The notes: generated by a model from the letters alone, not told the origin. Numbered from the stretch's first letter, positions 1 to 8,370 are shown. The stretch is 32,082 nt of DNA from an uncultured Bacilli bacterium (GCA_944358775.1 CALVRU010000013.1:1-32082); one strand, 5' to 3'. Translations and numbers: made by a program.

Positions 1-383
<383 letters not shown>

Positions 384-492
384 TTTATTTTTTTGGTTTG
401 ATTAATTTGTTTTCCTAGCTACTCAAAATTGACGTTTTGCTCAGTTTTCAAAGATCATTTTCTTCAAGTTGCGATTAACAAGTTGCGTTACT

Positions 493-521
493 AATATATC
501 AAATCCAATCAATAATGTCAA
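493..521 (-). promoter_or_regulatory. rRNA promoter proximal to 16S
   Basis: Minus strand: -35 TTGACA (516-521), 17-bp spacer, -10 TATATT (493-498). An A-tract block lies just upstream of the -35 (522-550), as expected of an UP element. It is the nearest of three tandem promoters for the rRNA operon and shares the sequence AAGTTGTTGAC around the -35 with the farthest one. Confidence 0.85.
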
Positions 522-596
522 CAACTTTTTTATTTTTTTTTGCTTTTTTTTATTGGTTTGATTTGATCTACAACCGCTTTTTTCGATTGCCCATTT

Positions 597-625
597 AATA
601 TAACATTTTGCTTTTTTAAAGTCAA
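597..625 (-). promoter_or_regulatory. rRNA promoter, middle of three
   Basis: Minus strand: -35 TTGACT (620-625), 17-bp spacer, -10 TATATT (597-602). The DNA upstream of the -35 (626-660) has repeated A-tracts on the minus strand. The -10 lies 104 bp upstream of the proximal promoter's -10. Confidence 0.85.
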
Positions 626-701
626 CACTTTTTTTCGTTTTTTTTCGACTTTTTTTAAACAAATGCTTTAGAAATAAGCCTCTTTTTGCGGCTGCCCAAT
701 T

Positions 702-730
702 AATGTATCATTCTTCCAATTTAAAGTCAA
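702..730 (-). promoter_or_regulatory. rRNA promoter, distal
   Basis: Minus strand: -35 TTGACT (725-730), 17-bp spacer, -10 TACATT (702-707). A-tracts lie upstream (731-770). The -10 is 105 bp from that of the middle promoter. A much weaker fourth match (TTGTAA at 823-828, 19-bp spacer, TATATT at 798-803) continues the series but is not counted as a promoter here. The stretch 384-832 contains only the rRNA leader and these promoters. Confidence 0.8.
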
Positions 731-832
731 CAACTTTTTGCATTTTTTTTGCTTTTTTTCAAAATATCTTATTATTGGACTGATCAATCCATATTTTAAT
801 ATATTCCACTTATCAAAAAAGATTACAACTTT

Positions 833-1378
833 TTAATGATTTGTAATCTTTTTATGACTATCCTTATATATATTATAGTAGTATTCAATCTTCCCTTTGG
901 CAAATGGGCCTTTTTTTTCTTTCGCCATTTCAATTAAATTCGTCAATTCATATTTTAGTACTTGATCTAAATCTTTGGAATAATTCATTTTGCTTTTATG
1001 ATAATTGTATTCTCCGCGATCCAATATTTTATAAGATCCATCTGGGAAAACTCGTAAATCCAAATCATAATCAATGAATTTTATCGTGTTTTGATCCACT
1101 ACAAATGGAGATGCCATATTACAATAATAGTAAATTCCCGTTTTCTTATATTGTCCTATAATATTGAACCAACGATGTCGAAAGAAAAACATGATTGCTG
1201 GTTCCTTGGTGCGCCAGCTTCTTCCATCCACTTCTGTTACTTTGGCACGATTATTGCCAAAAACCAAATAATCATCGTTAATTTCTAATAAGATTGCTTC
1301 ATCGTACGCTTTATAAACTACACTATCATGTTTATAACAATGTATCTTATAATTCTCTCCTATTCTTAATTTTTCCAT
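833..1378 (-). CDS. DUF402-family nucleoside tri/diphosphate phosphatase
   Basis: A 181-residue protein matching the Bacillota DUF402 family (B. subtilis YgaC/Ntdp type), whose studied members hydrolyse nucleoside tri- and diphosphates in the cytoplasm. Recognisable segments are an N-terminal IHCYKHDS, VTEVDGRSW, EPAIMFF, WFNIIG, YYYCNMASPF, and the acidic metal-binding stretch FIDYDLDLRVFPDG (about residues 102-115), then KGPFAKG near the C-terminus. Length is typical. The start has a GAGGAAAAAAG ribosome site. It is a single gene between the rRNA promoters and a converging terminator, with its own promoter at 1403-1431 beside two DnaA boxes, which suggests a link to replication or nucleotide control. 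Family assignment is secure; the in vivo substrate is not. Confidence 0.9.
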   Translation of the reverse strand: MEKLRIGENYKIHCYKHDSVVYKAYDEAILLEINDDYLVFGNNRAKVTEVDGRSWRTKEPAIMFFFRHRWFNIIGQYKKTGIYYYCNMASPFVVDQNTIKFIDYDLDLRVFPDGSYKILDRGEYNYHKSKMNYSKDLDQVLKYELTNLIEMAKEKKGPFAKGKIEYYYNIYKDSHKKITNH

Positions 1379-1402
1379 CTTTTTTCCTCTTCTCTAGGTA
1401 GT

Positions 1403-1431
1403 ATTATAACTTTTTTTCATGACTTTGACAA
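1403..1431 (-). promoter_or_regulatory. Promoter of the DUF402 phosphatase gene
   Basis: Minus strand: -35 TTGTCA (1426-1431), 17-bp spacer, perfect -10 TATAAT (1403-1408). The transcription start should fall near 1396, giving a short leader before the ATG at 1378. Two DnaA boxes lie directly upstream of the -35. Confidence 0.8.
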
Positions 1432-1434
1432 ACA

Positions 1435-1458
1435 TTATCCACAGAAACTTGTGGATAA
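1435..1458. promoter_or_regulatory. Inverted pair of perfect DnaA boxes
   Basis: TTATCCACA at 1435-1443 and its reverse complement TGTGGATAA at 1450-1458, separated by 6 bp. Both match the strict DnaA-box consensus. The first box is 3 bp from the -35 of the phosphatase promoter, so bound DnaA would sit against RNA polymerase. Seen directly in the sequence; the regulatory role is inference. Confidence 0.75.
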
Positions 1459-1478
1459 ACTCTTATTCTAAAAAACAA

Positions 1479-1502
1479 AAAAGTAGATATTTCTACTTTT
1501 TT
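1479..1502 (-). terminator. Intrinsic terminator after the membrane-protein gene
   Basis: Hairpin with arms AAGTAGA and its complement, followed on the minus strand by a T-run. It overlaps the TAG stop codon of the gene ending at 1493. Confidence 0.7.
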
Positions 1503-3085
1503 TCTATTTTGGTAATTTCCGTTACAGCACTTTCCTTATTATAAGTAATTGTTACTGTATCGTTAACGTGTAAGAACGGGAAAAGATCGGTGTTTATTTT
1601 GATGGAAGCTTTATATTGCTTACCTTCTTGATCCGTTACATAATAATAGGAAGTACCATCTATCATCGCTGAGGTAATTGACGCAATCTTAATTTCTTTC
1701 GTAATTGCATCTTGATTGGTGATTTCGATTCCACCTAAATAATTTTTGGCGGCCACTTCAATCCCTTCTGCAACATCAGTGACGACTACTTTTTGATAGT
1801 CTTCAACATCGACAAATGCATACATTTTTACCAATCCCGCATTATCTTTTAAAGAAATTAAATAGGTCGGTTTATTATTCAAATTGATTAATAATGGGAA
1901 TGTCGCTTTATAATTCATCTGTTGAACTTGACCGACCGCACTTGCCATAGCCGAAGATTCTTCGGCACCTGGTGCTGGATAGAATTTTGTCTCTTTGGTT
2001 CGCATATTACTTAAAATAAATCCTAGAATCGACTGATCCATCGCAGCGGAAGTTACTCCTGTATACAAATAGACATCATCGTTCATAACTGTATAATTAT
2101 ATCCAGTAGTTGTTTTCACTACATTCTTTTGACCGAAAATCGAATTGAAGAAACCACCACGATATTTTCCCCAATCATCTACTTGTTCGATTAAGAGATC
2201 GGCCGAATATACGTGATCTACCCAAGTTGGAACATCCACCACTTTATACTTTGTCGATTTTCCCGTAATAGGATCTAAAATAATAACACTTTCGACATCT
2301 CTTTTTAGACCTACTCCCGTGTACTTCATGACCGGAACAATCCAATAAGGATTCCCTTCGTTGTCAATCTCGAATTCTTCTTTACCGAAAATGGCGGTCG
2401 GATATTGTAGTCTCAATTTCCGTTGTAAATTTTCAAAAAAAAGTGCAGATGGCATATATTTCATACCTTGCTCTAGTTTAACTAGTTCTGTATCACCAGA
2501 AACAGAATTTACTGTAATATACCCTTTTACACCTTCGTTACGATTCGTGAAATATTTGATAATACTTGCATATTCTAAAGGCGTAACACGCATAATTTTA
2601 TCATTGAAGTTAATTTGCGTATATAAACTAGAAACTTCAAATTGAGATACTAATTCCGGCATTTGTCCCATCACTTTATCACCTAAACGTTGACTGGAAT
2701 CTTTATCGAGAAGTGGAAGAGCATTAAAGTTCACTGGTGCAACGTCTTCTGTAAAGTTGGCATTTTCATTTACGACAATTCGTTTTGCATAACTTTTCGC
2801 ATTGAAAAGTGGCGAGAGTATAAAGTTTACTATAATAATAAGTAAACTGATTCCAACGATACCGCCAATTACATAAAGTGGCGATTTTGGAAGTGTGCGC
2901 GTTCGCAACGTAACTACGGTAGTAAACGAAGAGTACGCAATCATAAAGACAAATGCTAACACAAAGACGAAAATCCAAAATGCAAAACTTTGTGGATTAA
3001 TTGGTGGTAATACAAAATAGAAATAAATAAGACCTATTATTAATGTAATAATACTACTTGTTATAATTGCTTTCTTTTTTGACAT
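1493..3085 (-). CDS. Conserved membrane-anchored protein of unknown function
   Basis: A 530-residue protein whose family I do not recognise with certainty. The N-terminus has three hydrophobic segments (about residues 8-28, 35-55 and 71-93). A long soluble region of about 430 residues follows that would face the outside if the third segment exits. This region has motifs NPYWIVPVMKYTG, VIILDPITGKSTKY and PAPGAEESSAMASAVGQVQQ, and a C-terminal beta-rich part that looks like an OB-like or SH3-like fold (ITSAMIDGTSYYYV). There is no catalytic motif I can name. The start has an AGGAGGACTT ribosome site, and only 8 bp separate it from the upstream phosphoesterase gene, so the two are co-transcribed. 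Confidence 0.8.
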   Translation of the reverse strand: MSKKKAIITSSIITLIIGLIYFYFVLPPINPQSFAFWIFVFVLAFVFMIAYSSFTTVVTLRTRTLPKSPLYVIGGIVGISLLIIIVNFILSPLFNAKSYAKRIVVNENANFTEDVAPVNFNALPLLDKDSSQRLGDKVMGQMPELVSQFEVSSLYTQINFNDKIMRVTPLEYASIIKYFTNRNEGVKGYITVNSVSGDTELVKLEQGMKYMPSALFFENLQRKLRLQYPTAIFGKEEFEIDNEGNPYWIVPVMKYTGVGLKRDVESVIILDPITGKSTKYKVVDVPTWVDHVYSADLLIEQVDDWGKYRGGFFNSIFGQKNVVKTTTGYNYTVMNDDVYLYTGVTSAAMDQSILGFILSNMRTKETKFYPAPGAEESSAMASAVGQVQQMNYKATFPLLINLNNKPTYLISLKDNAGLVKMYAFVDVEDYQKVVVTDVAEGIEVAAKNYLGGIEITNQDAITKEIKIASITSAMIDGTSYYYVTDQEGKQYKASIKINTDLFPFLHVNDTVTITYNKESAVTEITKIEKK

Positions 3086-3093
3086 AAGTCCTC

Positions 3094-4005
3094 CTATTCG
3101 ACTTTTATTTTTATTTTATTAATCGGGGTTAATTTTTCCTGCACAGATAACTGTTGAATTTCGACTGAATCTACTTTTTTGGTATTGTCTAGTTTTACTT
3201 TTACATCGAGAGCACCTGTATGTATATTATAATCTCTATTTTCACCACTAGTCACTTCACTCAAAGTAGGAACTTTTAATAATAGAGCATTTTGCTTTTG
3301 ACAGATCGTACATTGATGAGAATGTCCTTGAAGAATTATTTTATCGAGGGCACGATCATCCGGAGTACCGGCATGTGCTTGATGTTTGATCTTTAAACGA
3401 CTATTTCCAATTCGAAGAAAACCTTCTTGATAGCCTAAAACTCTAAGATCAATTCGACTGTTTTCCAAACGACCTACTATATTAATATAATGATTACGTA
3501 ATAAATTTTCATCATGATTACCCGCTACAAGGAATGTATTGATTCCAGGTTCATACGGATATGCTTTTAAAAATGTCATCACTTGTTGTTCAGCAGTTTG
3601 GTTTAAGTGTGCTCGATCATGATAAAATCCTTCGTATAAATCACCTGCATGAATGATAGTGTGAATACCATTTTCTTTACCATAGTTGACTAGTAATGGA
3701 AGCCATTCCAATTTCTGGTTCTTGTGACCAACATGAGTATCGGAGAAAGCAAGAAAATGAAATACACCATTCAATCCTTTTATTTCTACTTCATTACTTG
3801 TCGGTATATCATTCACATTATTACTTAAGCGCCACCGTTGTGAACCATTTTCATAAAAAGTACGCATAATTTGATAACCTTGTCTTTTGATGAAATTTAA
3901 TTGATATAGTAGTTGAGATGGGGTCAGTTGTAATTTTTCCATTAGTTTGTCGACTGTAATATCAGCCTGTAATAAGTCTATTATTTGTAACTGTAGATTT
4001 GTCAT
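3094..4005 (-). CDS. Winged-helix/calcineurin-like metallophosphoesterase
   Basis: A 303-residue protein. The first 60 or so residues look like a winged helix-turn-helix (TVDKLMEKLQLTPSQLLYQL). The rest is a calcineurin-like phosphoesterase with the full metal-ligand set: SDTHVGH (D89, H91), GDLYEG (D122), GNHDE (N163, H164), the KIKHQAHAG histidines near 208-211 and GHSH (227-230). Such enzymes are dinuclear-metal phosphodiesterases or phosphatases; the substrate cannot be read here. The start at 4005 is preferred over two in-frame upstream ATGs because GGGGGAT lies about 8 nt before it. It is first in a two-gene unit with the membrane protein ending at 1493. The N-terminal DNA- or RNA-binding-like domain is unusual for this fold. 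Confidence 0.88.
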   Translation of the reverse strand: MTNLQLQIIDLLQADITVDKLMEKLQLTPSQLLYQLNFIKRQGYQIMRTFYENGSQRWRLSNNVNDIPTSNEVEIKGLNGVFHFLAFSDTHVGHKNQKLEWLPLLVNYGKENGIHTIIHAGDLYEGFYHDRAHLNQTAEQQVMTFLKAYPYEPGINTFLVAGNHDENLLRNHYINIVGRLENSRIDLRVLGYQEGFLRIGNSRLKIKHQAHAGTPDDRALDKIILQGHSHQCTICQKQNALLLKVPTLSEVTSGENRDYNIHTGALDVKVKLDNTKKVDSVEIQQLSVQEKLTPINKIKIKVE

Positions 4006-4080
4006 TTTATTATCCCCCATTGTTATTTTATCAAACTTTAGAATACTGTTCAATTCATTTTATGAAAGAGCAAAAGAAAA

Positions 4081-4102
4081 AAGCAATCCTTTTGGATTGC
4101 TT
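4081..4102 (-). terminator. Intrinsic terminator after hsp20
   Basis: Perfect 9-bp stem AAGCAATCC / GGATTGCTT with a 4-nt loop, followed on the minus strand by TTTTTTC. It lies just after the Hsp20 stop codon. Confidence 0.85.
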
Positions 4103-4104
4103 CC

Positions 4105-4491
4105 TTATTTTACTTCGATTACTTTTTTACTTGTTTCTTCTTTTTTCGGAACTGTAATCTTCAAAGTACCATCTTTGAATTCAGCTTTGATGCTTTCTTC
4201 ATCGATATTTCCAAGATAGAATTGTCTTTGATATTTTCCATAAACTCTTTCCCGACGAAGATATTTTTTTTCTTTATCTTCCTCTTCTTCTTTTTGTTCT
4301 TTTGAAGCAGTGATTGTCAAATATCCTTTGTCACATTCTACATTAATATCTTTTTTATCGAATCCTGGAACATCCATCTCCACATGATAATTACCATCCT
4401 TCTCGTAAATATCACATTTCATTGAAGTACTTTCCTCCGTATTTAAGAAACCATCAAATAAATCATTAAAATATGCTTTTGGTAAAAACAT
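4105..4491 (-). CDS. Hsp20 small heat-shock protein (alpha-crystallin family)
   Basis: A 128-residue chaperone of the IbpA/Hsp18 type that holds unfolding proteins without ATP. The alpha-crystallin domain runs from about residue 24 to 115, with the hallmark VEMDVPGFDKKDINV, the acidic loop KEQKEEEEDKEKKYLRRER, and the G-T-L motif FKDGTLKITVPK. A short C-terminal tail (SKKVIEVK) carries the I-x-V anchor. The ATG at 4491 is chosen over the one at 4500 because the AAAGGAAG ribosome site ends directly at 4500 and is well spaced for 4491. The gene is monocistronic and its promoter overlaps a CIRCE operator, so HrcA control is very likely. Confidence 0.95.
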   Translation of the reverse strand: MFLPKAYFNDLFDGFLNTEESTSMKCDIYEKDGNYHVEMDVPGFDKKDINVECDKGYLTITASKEQKEEEEDKEKKYLRRERVYGKYQRQFYLGNIDEESIKAEFKDGTLKITVPKKEETSKKVIEVK

Positions 4492-4518
4492 TTTAATCAT
4501 CTTCCTTTCACAATTATA

Positions 4519-4547
4519 GTTATAGCACCCTTTTTAGCAGTTGTCAA
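4519..4547 (-). promoter_or_regulatory. hsp20 promoter
   Basis: Minus strand: -35 TTGACA (4542-4547), 17-bp spacer, -10 TATAAC (4519-4524). The -35 is embedded in the CIRCE element. Confidence 0.8.
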
Positions 4548-4560
4548 TAGAGAGTGCTAA
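4534..4560. promoter_or_regulatory. CIRCE operator (HrcA binding site)
   Basis: TTAGCAGTT, 9-bp spacer, GAGTGCTAA. The right arm is perfect, and the left arm differs from the consensus TTAGCACTC at two positions. It covers the -35 of the hsp20 promoter, so HrcA binding would exclude RNA polymerase. Confidence 0.88.
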
Positions 4561-4666
4561 TTTTTTGAAATTTTTTTCATTTCATTATTACTATATACAC
4601 TTTTTTCTTTTTTATGCACATTTATAAAAATTTATTTTTTGGCAGATACTATTTTATGGTGATGCT

Positions 4667-5311
4667 ATGAAAAATAACTGTTTTACGAAAGGACTCAATT
4701 TTTATAAGCTGTTTTGGATTTTTGTGATCGGTTGTCTCTTCGGGAGCATTTATGAGATGCTTTTAGAATTTATAAAATCGGGAACTTGGCAAAATCGAAG
4801 TGCTCTTATTTATGGTCCTTTTAACTTAGTATATGGTTTGGGAGCTGTTTTATTTATGATCAGTCTTTATCGGGTTCGCAATTTATGGGTTGTGTTTATT
4901 CTCGGTGCTTTTTTAGGTGGCTTTTTCGAGTATATGATTTCTTGGTTACAAGAGATTATCTTTCATACTACATCTTGGGATTATAGTAATCATTTTTTAA
5001 ATTTTGATGGCCGTACTAGTCTTTTCGTAGCAATTGGTTGGGGTATTTTAAGCGTTGTCTTTATCAAATGGATTGCTCCTTTTTTCGATCGATGGATCGA
5101 CCGCATTCCACGTAGGCCAGGATTATTAATCACTTGGTTCGTTCTTTTGTTTTTTGTGTTTAATATTACTGTTACTACACTTGCCGTATGGCGAGAAACG
5201 AATCGAAGCGATGGCATAGAAGCCCGTAATGATTTGGAACGATTTCTCGATGAACATTTTCCAGATAGTCGATTGGAAAAGATTTTTCCTAACAAAAAAG
5301 AGAAAGATTAA
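4667..5311 (+). CDS. CmpB-type (putative ABC transporter type IV) membrane protein
   Basis: A 214-residue integral membrane protein with about five hydrophobic segments (near residues 14-33, 48-66, 72-95, 118-136 and 151-173) and a charged C-terminal tail. The conserved features of the ABC_trans_CmpB family (PF06541) are visible: G-CLFGSIYE in helix 1, the ALIYGPFNLVYGLGA loop, GGFFEY, and FDGRTSLFVAIGWG. The biochemical role of the family is not established despite the name. The ATG follows a modest GGTGAT site. It is a single plus-strand gene diverging from hsp20 and converging on the exporter gene. Confidence 0.85.
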   Translation: MKNNCFTKGLNFYKLFWIFVIGCLFGSIYEMLLEFIKSGTWQNRSALIYGPFNLVYGLGAVLFMISLYRVRNLWVVFILGAFLGGFFEYMISWLQEIIFHTTSWDYSNHFLNFDGRTSLFVAIGWGILSVVFIKWIAPFFDRWIDRIPRRPGLLITWFVLLFFVFNITVTTLAVWRETNRSDGIEARNDLERFLDEHFPDSRLEKIFPNKKEKD

Positions 5312-5320
5312 CTTTCTCTT
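5298..5320 (-). terminator. Terminator of the MacB-type exporter gene
   Basis: Stem AAGAGAAAG / CTTTCTCTT overlapping the stop codons of both convergent genes. A T-run follows only on the minus strand, so it serves the leftward gene. Confidence 0.65.
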
Positions 5321-7640
5321 ACTCGGTGCGTAACGCCTCGACTGGATCTTTTTTACTTGCCATCCGAGCTGGGATACTACCGCTTAGGACTGTTAAAAAG
5401 ACACTGATCGCGACTAAAATAAGCGCATGAATTGGGTTTAGACGTGCGACATGATCCAAGTCCGTTAAATTTTTAAGAAGCACATTCACTGGTATTGTGA
5501 GTAGCCAAGCAATTAATATTCCCAATAATCCAGAGGCGACCCCAATGATAAATGTTTCGGCATTGAAGACACGTTTTACGTCTTTTTTGCGAGCTCCAAG
5601 GGCACGTAATACTCCAATTTCTTTTGTTCGCTCGAGTACAGAAATATACGTAATAATTGCAATCATAATGCAAGAAACAACGAGTGAAATAGCGGAAAAA
5701 GCAATCAAAACAATCGTTATCGCATCCATAATATTTCCGGATAAGGAAGAAATGGTAGCCGCCATATCGGTATAGATAATTTGATTTTCCATTTCTTTAT
5801 CCGCATTATACTGATCTAAATAATCGGTGATTTTGGCTTTGGAATTAAAATCTCGTGGATAAATATTAATGGCTACTGGAACACTATTCGCCCCTAAATA
5901 CGAAAGAATATTCTCTTTAGTAGCAGCAGTTGAATCCGTCGGATCGACCGCCGAAAATTTTTGGCCAGTTAAAACATTGTAATCTTTTTCTTGTTGTACC
6001 GTAACGACTTGCGAATTTTTATTTTGATCGACAACATAGTTTACAAGATCTTCGGTATAAGCAATATAAGAAGAATTTGTGACTACTTTTTTCTCTTCTT
6101 TGCCACGCGCAATTCCAGATATTTTAACCGTTAGGGAATGTTCGTTTTGATATAATGCTTCATAATCTTGATTTAAGGTAAAATAACTTCCAAGTGATTG
6201 GTATAACTCATCATTGAATATCACTTTAAACTCTTTATTTAAGATATCAGCAAAAGAAATACTTTCTTGCTCAACATCAAAACCGAGGGCTTTTAATAAA
6301 TTGTTATCTACTCTATTTTTACTATCAACTACTAATAGTAGTTCCTCTTTACTCGTCGGTAAGTGACCTATTAGAATATCGTAATTATCTTCCATGACGC
6401 CCGGTTGAGTCTCATCTAGTTTTTTCGGAATGGTTGCAAAATTCATGGGAGAGGTATTAATCATCTGATATCCCGTACTTCTTTGCGTAACCAAGTTTAA
6501 CGTCGTCGCTCTCGTATAAGAAATGCCCGCTGTCCAACTTGGATCTATTTTTTCAATATAATCGATGTACTCTTGCGTAATTTTGTTTTGATGAAGCATT
6601 TCTTCCAGTTGATTTTTGTACGGATAAATAGCATCTATTGTCGGATATTCTGTTTGATCGGTCCCCGTCATTTCTTGCTGCATCTTTAACATCGTCTCTT
6701 CGTCTAATTGCATTGCCTGTTCATTAATCATAATCGGCATCGAAGACAAAGTGCTGGCTTCAAACTCGTCGATTTGAATTTGAAAACCATTCGAAAGAGA
6801 TAAAATCAAGGCGATTCCGATAATACCAATCGAAGAGGCAAAGGCAGTTAATAGGGTTCTTCCTTTTTTTGTTTTTATATTGTTAAAAGAAAGTTTTAAA
6901 GCTGTCCAAAAACTCATTGCCGTCTTGCGAATGTTGAAATTTTTATTTTGTTTTTCTTCTTTTTTTATTGGATTCGAATCATTTATGATTTCACCATCTT
7001 TTAAAGCGATGATACGACTGGCGTATTCTTGGGCCAGTTCCTCATTGTGAGTGACCATGATAACTAATTTTTCTTTGGCGATTTCTTTTATTAAATTCAT
7101 GATTTGAACACTTGTTTCTGAATCTAATGCACCAGTCGGTTCATCCGCTAAAATAATATCAGGATCATTGACAAGTGCCCGCGCAATCGCAACCCGTTGC
7201 ATTTGACCACCAGAAAGTTGATTCGGTTTTTTATGAGCATGCTCTTTTAGACCAACTCGCTCTAATGCTTTTAACGCTCGTTCTTTCCGTTCTTTCACAC
7301 TCACACCACTTAAGGTCATGCTTAATTCGACGTTTTCTAAAACATTGATATGCCCGATCAGATTATAACTTTGAAAAATAAATCCAATACAGTTATTGCG
7401 ATATGCATCCCAATCTTGATCTTTAAATTTTTTGGTCGACTTATGATTGATAATAAGATCGCCGGAATCGTATCGATCAAGGCCCCCAATAATATTTAGA
7501 AGAGTTGTCTTACCACTACCCGATGGACCTAAGATAGCCACAAATTCATTTGATCGAAAATCGAGGCTAACTCCTTTTAAGGCGTGCTGTATAAATTCCC
7601 CTGTTTGATAACTTTTTTTAATCTTTTTTAACGATAACAT
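5319..7640 (-). CDS. ABC exporter with fused ATPase and FtsX permease (MacB-like)
   Basis: A 773-residue fusion. Residues 1-225 are an ABC ATPase of the LolD/MacB class: Walker A GPSGSGKT (38-45), signature LSGGQ (143-147), Walker B IILADE with the EPTGALD D-loop (about 163-174), and switch His in VTHN. A transmembrane helix follows (about 258-282), then a roughly 300-residue extracytoplasmic domain, then three C-terminal helices of the FtsX type with the signature ERTKEIGVLRALGARKKDV. Such half-transporters dimerise and act by mechanotransmission, often on antimicrobial peptides or lipids. The start at 7640 has AAGGATAGCT before it; the longer open frame upstream lacks a ribosome site. It is a single gene. 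Confidence 0.92.
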   Translation of the reverse strand: MLSLKKIKKSYQTGEFIQHALKGVSLDFRSNEFVAILGPSGSGKTTLLNIIGGLDRYDSGDLIINHKSTKKFKDQDWDAYRNNCIGFIFQSYNLIGHINVLENVELSMTLSGVSVKERKERALKALERVGLKEHAHKKPNQLSGGQMQRVAIARALVNDPDIILADEPTGALDSETSVQIMNLIKEIAKEKLVIMVTHNEELAQEYASRIIALKDGEIINDSNPIKKEEKQNKNFNIRKTAMSFWTALKLSFNNIKTKKGRTLLTAFASSIGIIGIALILSLSNGFQIQIDEFEASTLSSMPIMINEQAMQLDEETMLKMQQEMTGTDQTEYPTIDAIYPYKNQLEEMLHQNKITQEYIDYIEKIDPSWTAGISYTRATTLNLVTQRSTGYQMINTSPMNFATIPKKLDETQPGVMEDNYDILIGHLPTSKEELLLVVDSKNRVDNNLLKALGFDVEQESISFADILNKEFKVIFNDELYQSLGSYFTLNQDYEALYQNEHSLTVKISGIARGKEEKKVVTNSSYIAYTEDLVNYVVDQNKNSQVVTVQQEKDYNVLTGQKFSAVDPTDSTAATKENILSYLGANSVPVAINIYPRDFNSKAKITDYLDQYNADKEMENQIIYTDMAATISSLSGNIMDAITIVLIAFSAISLVVSCIMIAIITYISVLERTKEIGVLRALGARKKDVKRVFNAETFIIGVASGLLGILIAWLLTIPVNVLLKNLTDLDHVARLNPIHALILVAISVFLTVLSGSIPARMASKKDPVEALRTE

Positions 7641-7667
7641 AGCTATCCTTCTTTCTCGATAATTTAT

Positions 7668-7676
7668 ATTATAACA
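7668..7676 (-). promoter_or_regulatory. Extended -10 promoter of the MacB-type gene
   Basis: Minus strand TGTTATAAT (extended -10). No clear -35 is visible because the upstream DNA is the terminator of the preceding operon. Confidence 0.45.
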
Positions 7677-7685
7677 AAAAAAAGA

Positions 7686-7712
7686 AAAAATTCCGGTTAT
7701 TTTGGAATTTTT
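7686..7712 (-). terminator. Terminator of the GntR-ABC operon
   Basis: Stem AAAAATTCC / GGAATTTTT with a 9-nt loop, then a T-rich run on the minus strand. It lies after the permease stop codon. Confidence 0.75.
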
Positions 7713-7734
7713 CATAATATTACACAATTATTGA

Positions 7735-8370
7735 TTACATGTCCTTTTTTTGTAAAATCCGAACTGACATGCGATAAGAAATATAGTATCCTACTAAAAC
7801 GATACATGCTATTGCCCATAAACCATACTTTTGAAATAGTAAAATTAGTTCGCTATTCATTCCGGTATTTCCAATTTGAGTACCCAAAATACCTGCAATT
7901 GCAGCGATGATTGCAGCGATAATAATCGTATAAATACGACCTTTTTCTAAACCGATTTTATAGATAATGGGATATTGAAATAGAGAAATTGATAACATTG
8001 CTAAAAATGTTCCGAAAGGAATACTCGCTATTTTCATGATAGAAACACTGCCTGTTTGAAAATAAGTAACGGTTCCGGTTAGTAATACGGTTAATAGAAA
8101 CATGAGAAGTAATGCACCGATCAATAACATGTATTTTTCTTTTACTATTTCGCGGCGAGTGATAGGTAACGTTAGAGCATAACTGTTAAAGTTCGCATTC
8201 TGATCATAACTGAATGTCACTGTCATAGCCATATAAGGTAGTACCATTAAACCGATGAAAAGCATGGATGGCGTTTGAATAGCAAGTGCACTAAAGCACA
8301 GCAAAAATAATAACAGGGTACCAATATATCCTTTTAAAACATATAAATCTTTTTTTATTAATCCCCACAT
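7735..8370 (-). CDS. ABC-2 type permease
   Basis: A 211-residue membrane protein with six hydrophobic segments, matching the ABC2_membrane_5 family (short permeases paired with YtrB-like ATPases). The conserved cytoplasmic loop YALTLPITRREIVKEKY is present at about residues 65-81. It is the membrane partner of the ATPase encoded just upstream. The ATG at 8370 is preferred to 8376 because AAAGGAGA is correctly spaced for it. It overlaps the ATPase gene by 13 bp. The exported substrate is unknown; related operons respond to cell-wall antibiotics. Confidence 0.88.
   Translation of the reverse strand: MWGLIKKDLYVLKGYIGTLLLFLLCFSALAIQTPSMLFIGLMVLPYMAMTVTFSYDQNANFNSYALTLPITRREIVKEKYMLLIGALLLMFLLTVLLTGTVTYFQTGSVSIMKIASIPFGTFLAMLSISLFQYPIIYKIGLEKGRIYTIIIAAIIAAIAGILGTQIGNTGMNSELILLFQKYGLWAIACIVLVGYYISYRMSVRILQKKDM

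Noticed and set aside
441..662. Lysine-rich open frame of 73 residues on the minus strand
   Set aside because: It lies wholly within the rRNA promoter region; its lysines come from the A-tracts upstream of the -35 elements, and it has no ribosome site.
798..828. Fourth tandem rRNA promoter
   Set aside because: The -35 (TTGTAA) is poor and the spacer is 19 bp; kept only as a possible decayed copy.
1435..1458. DnaA boxes as a replication origin
   Set aside because: Only two boxes, no AT-rich unwinding region beside them, and no dnaA, dnaN or rpmH gene. A promoter-regulatory role fits better.
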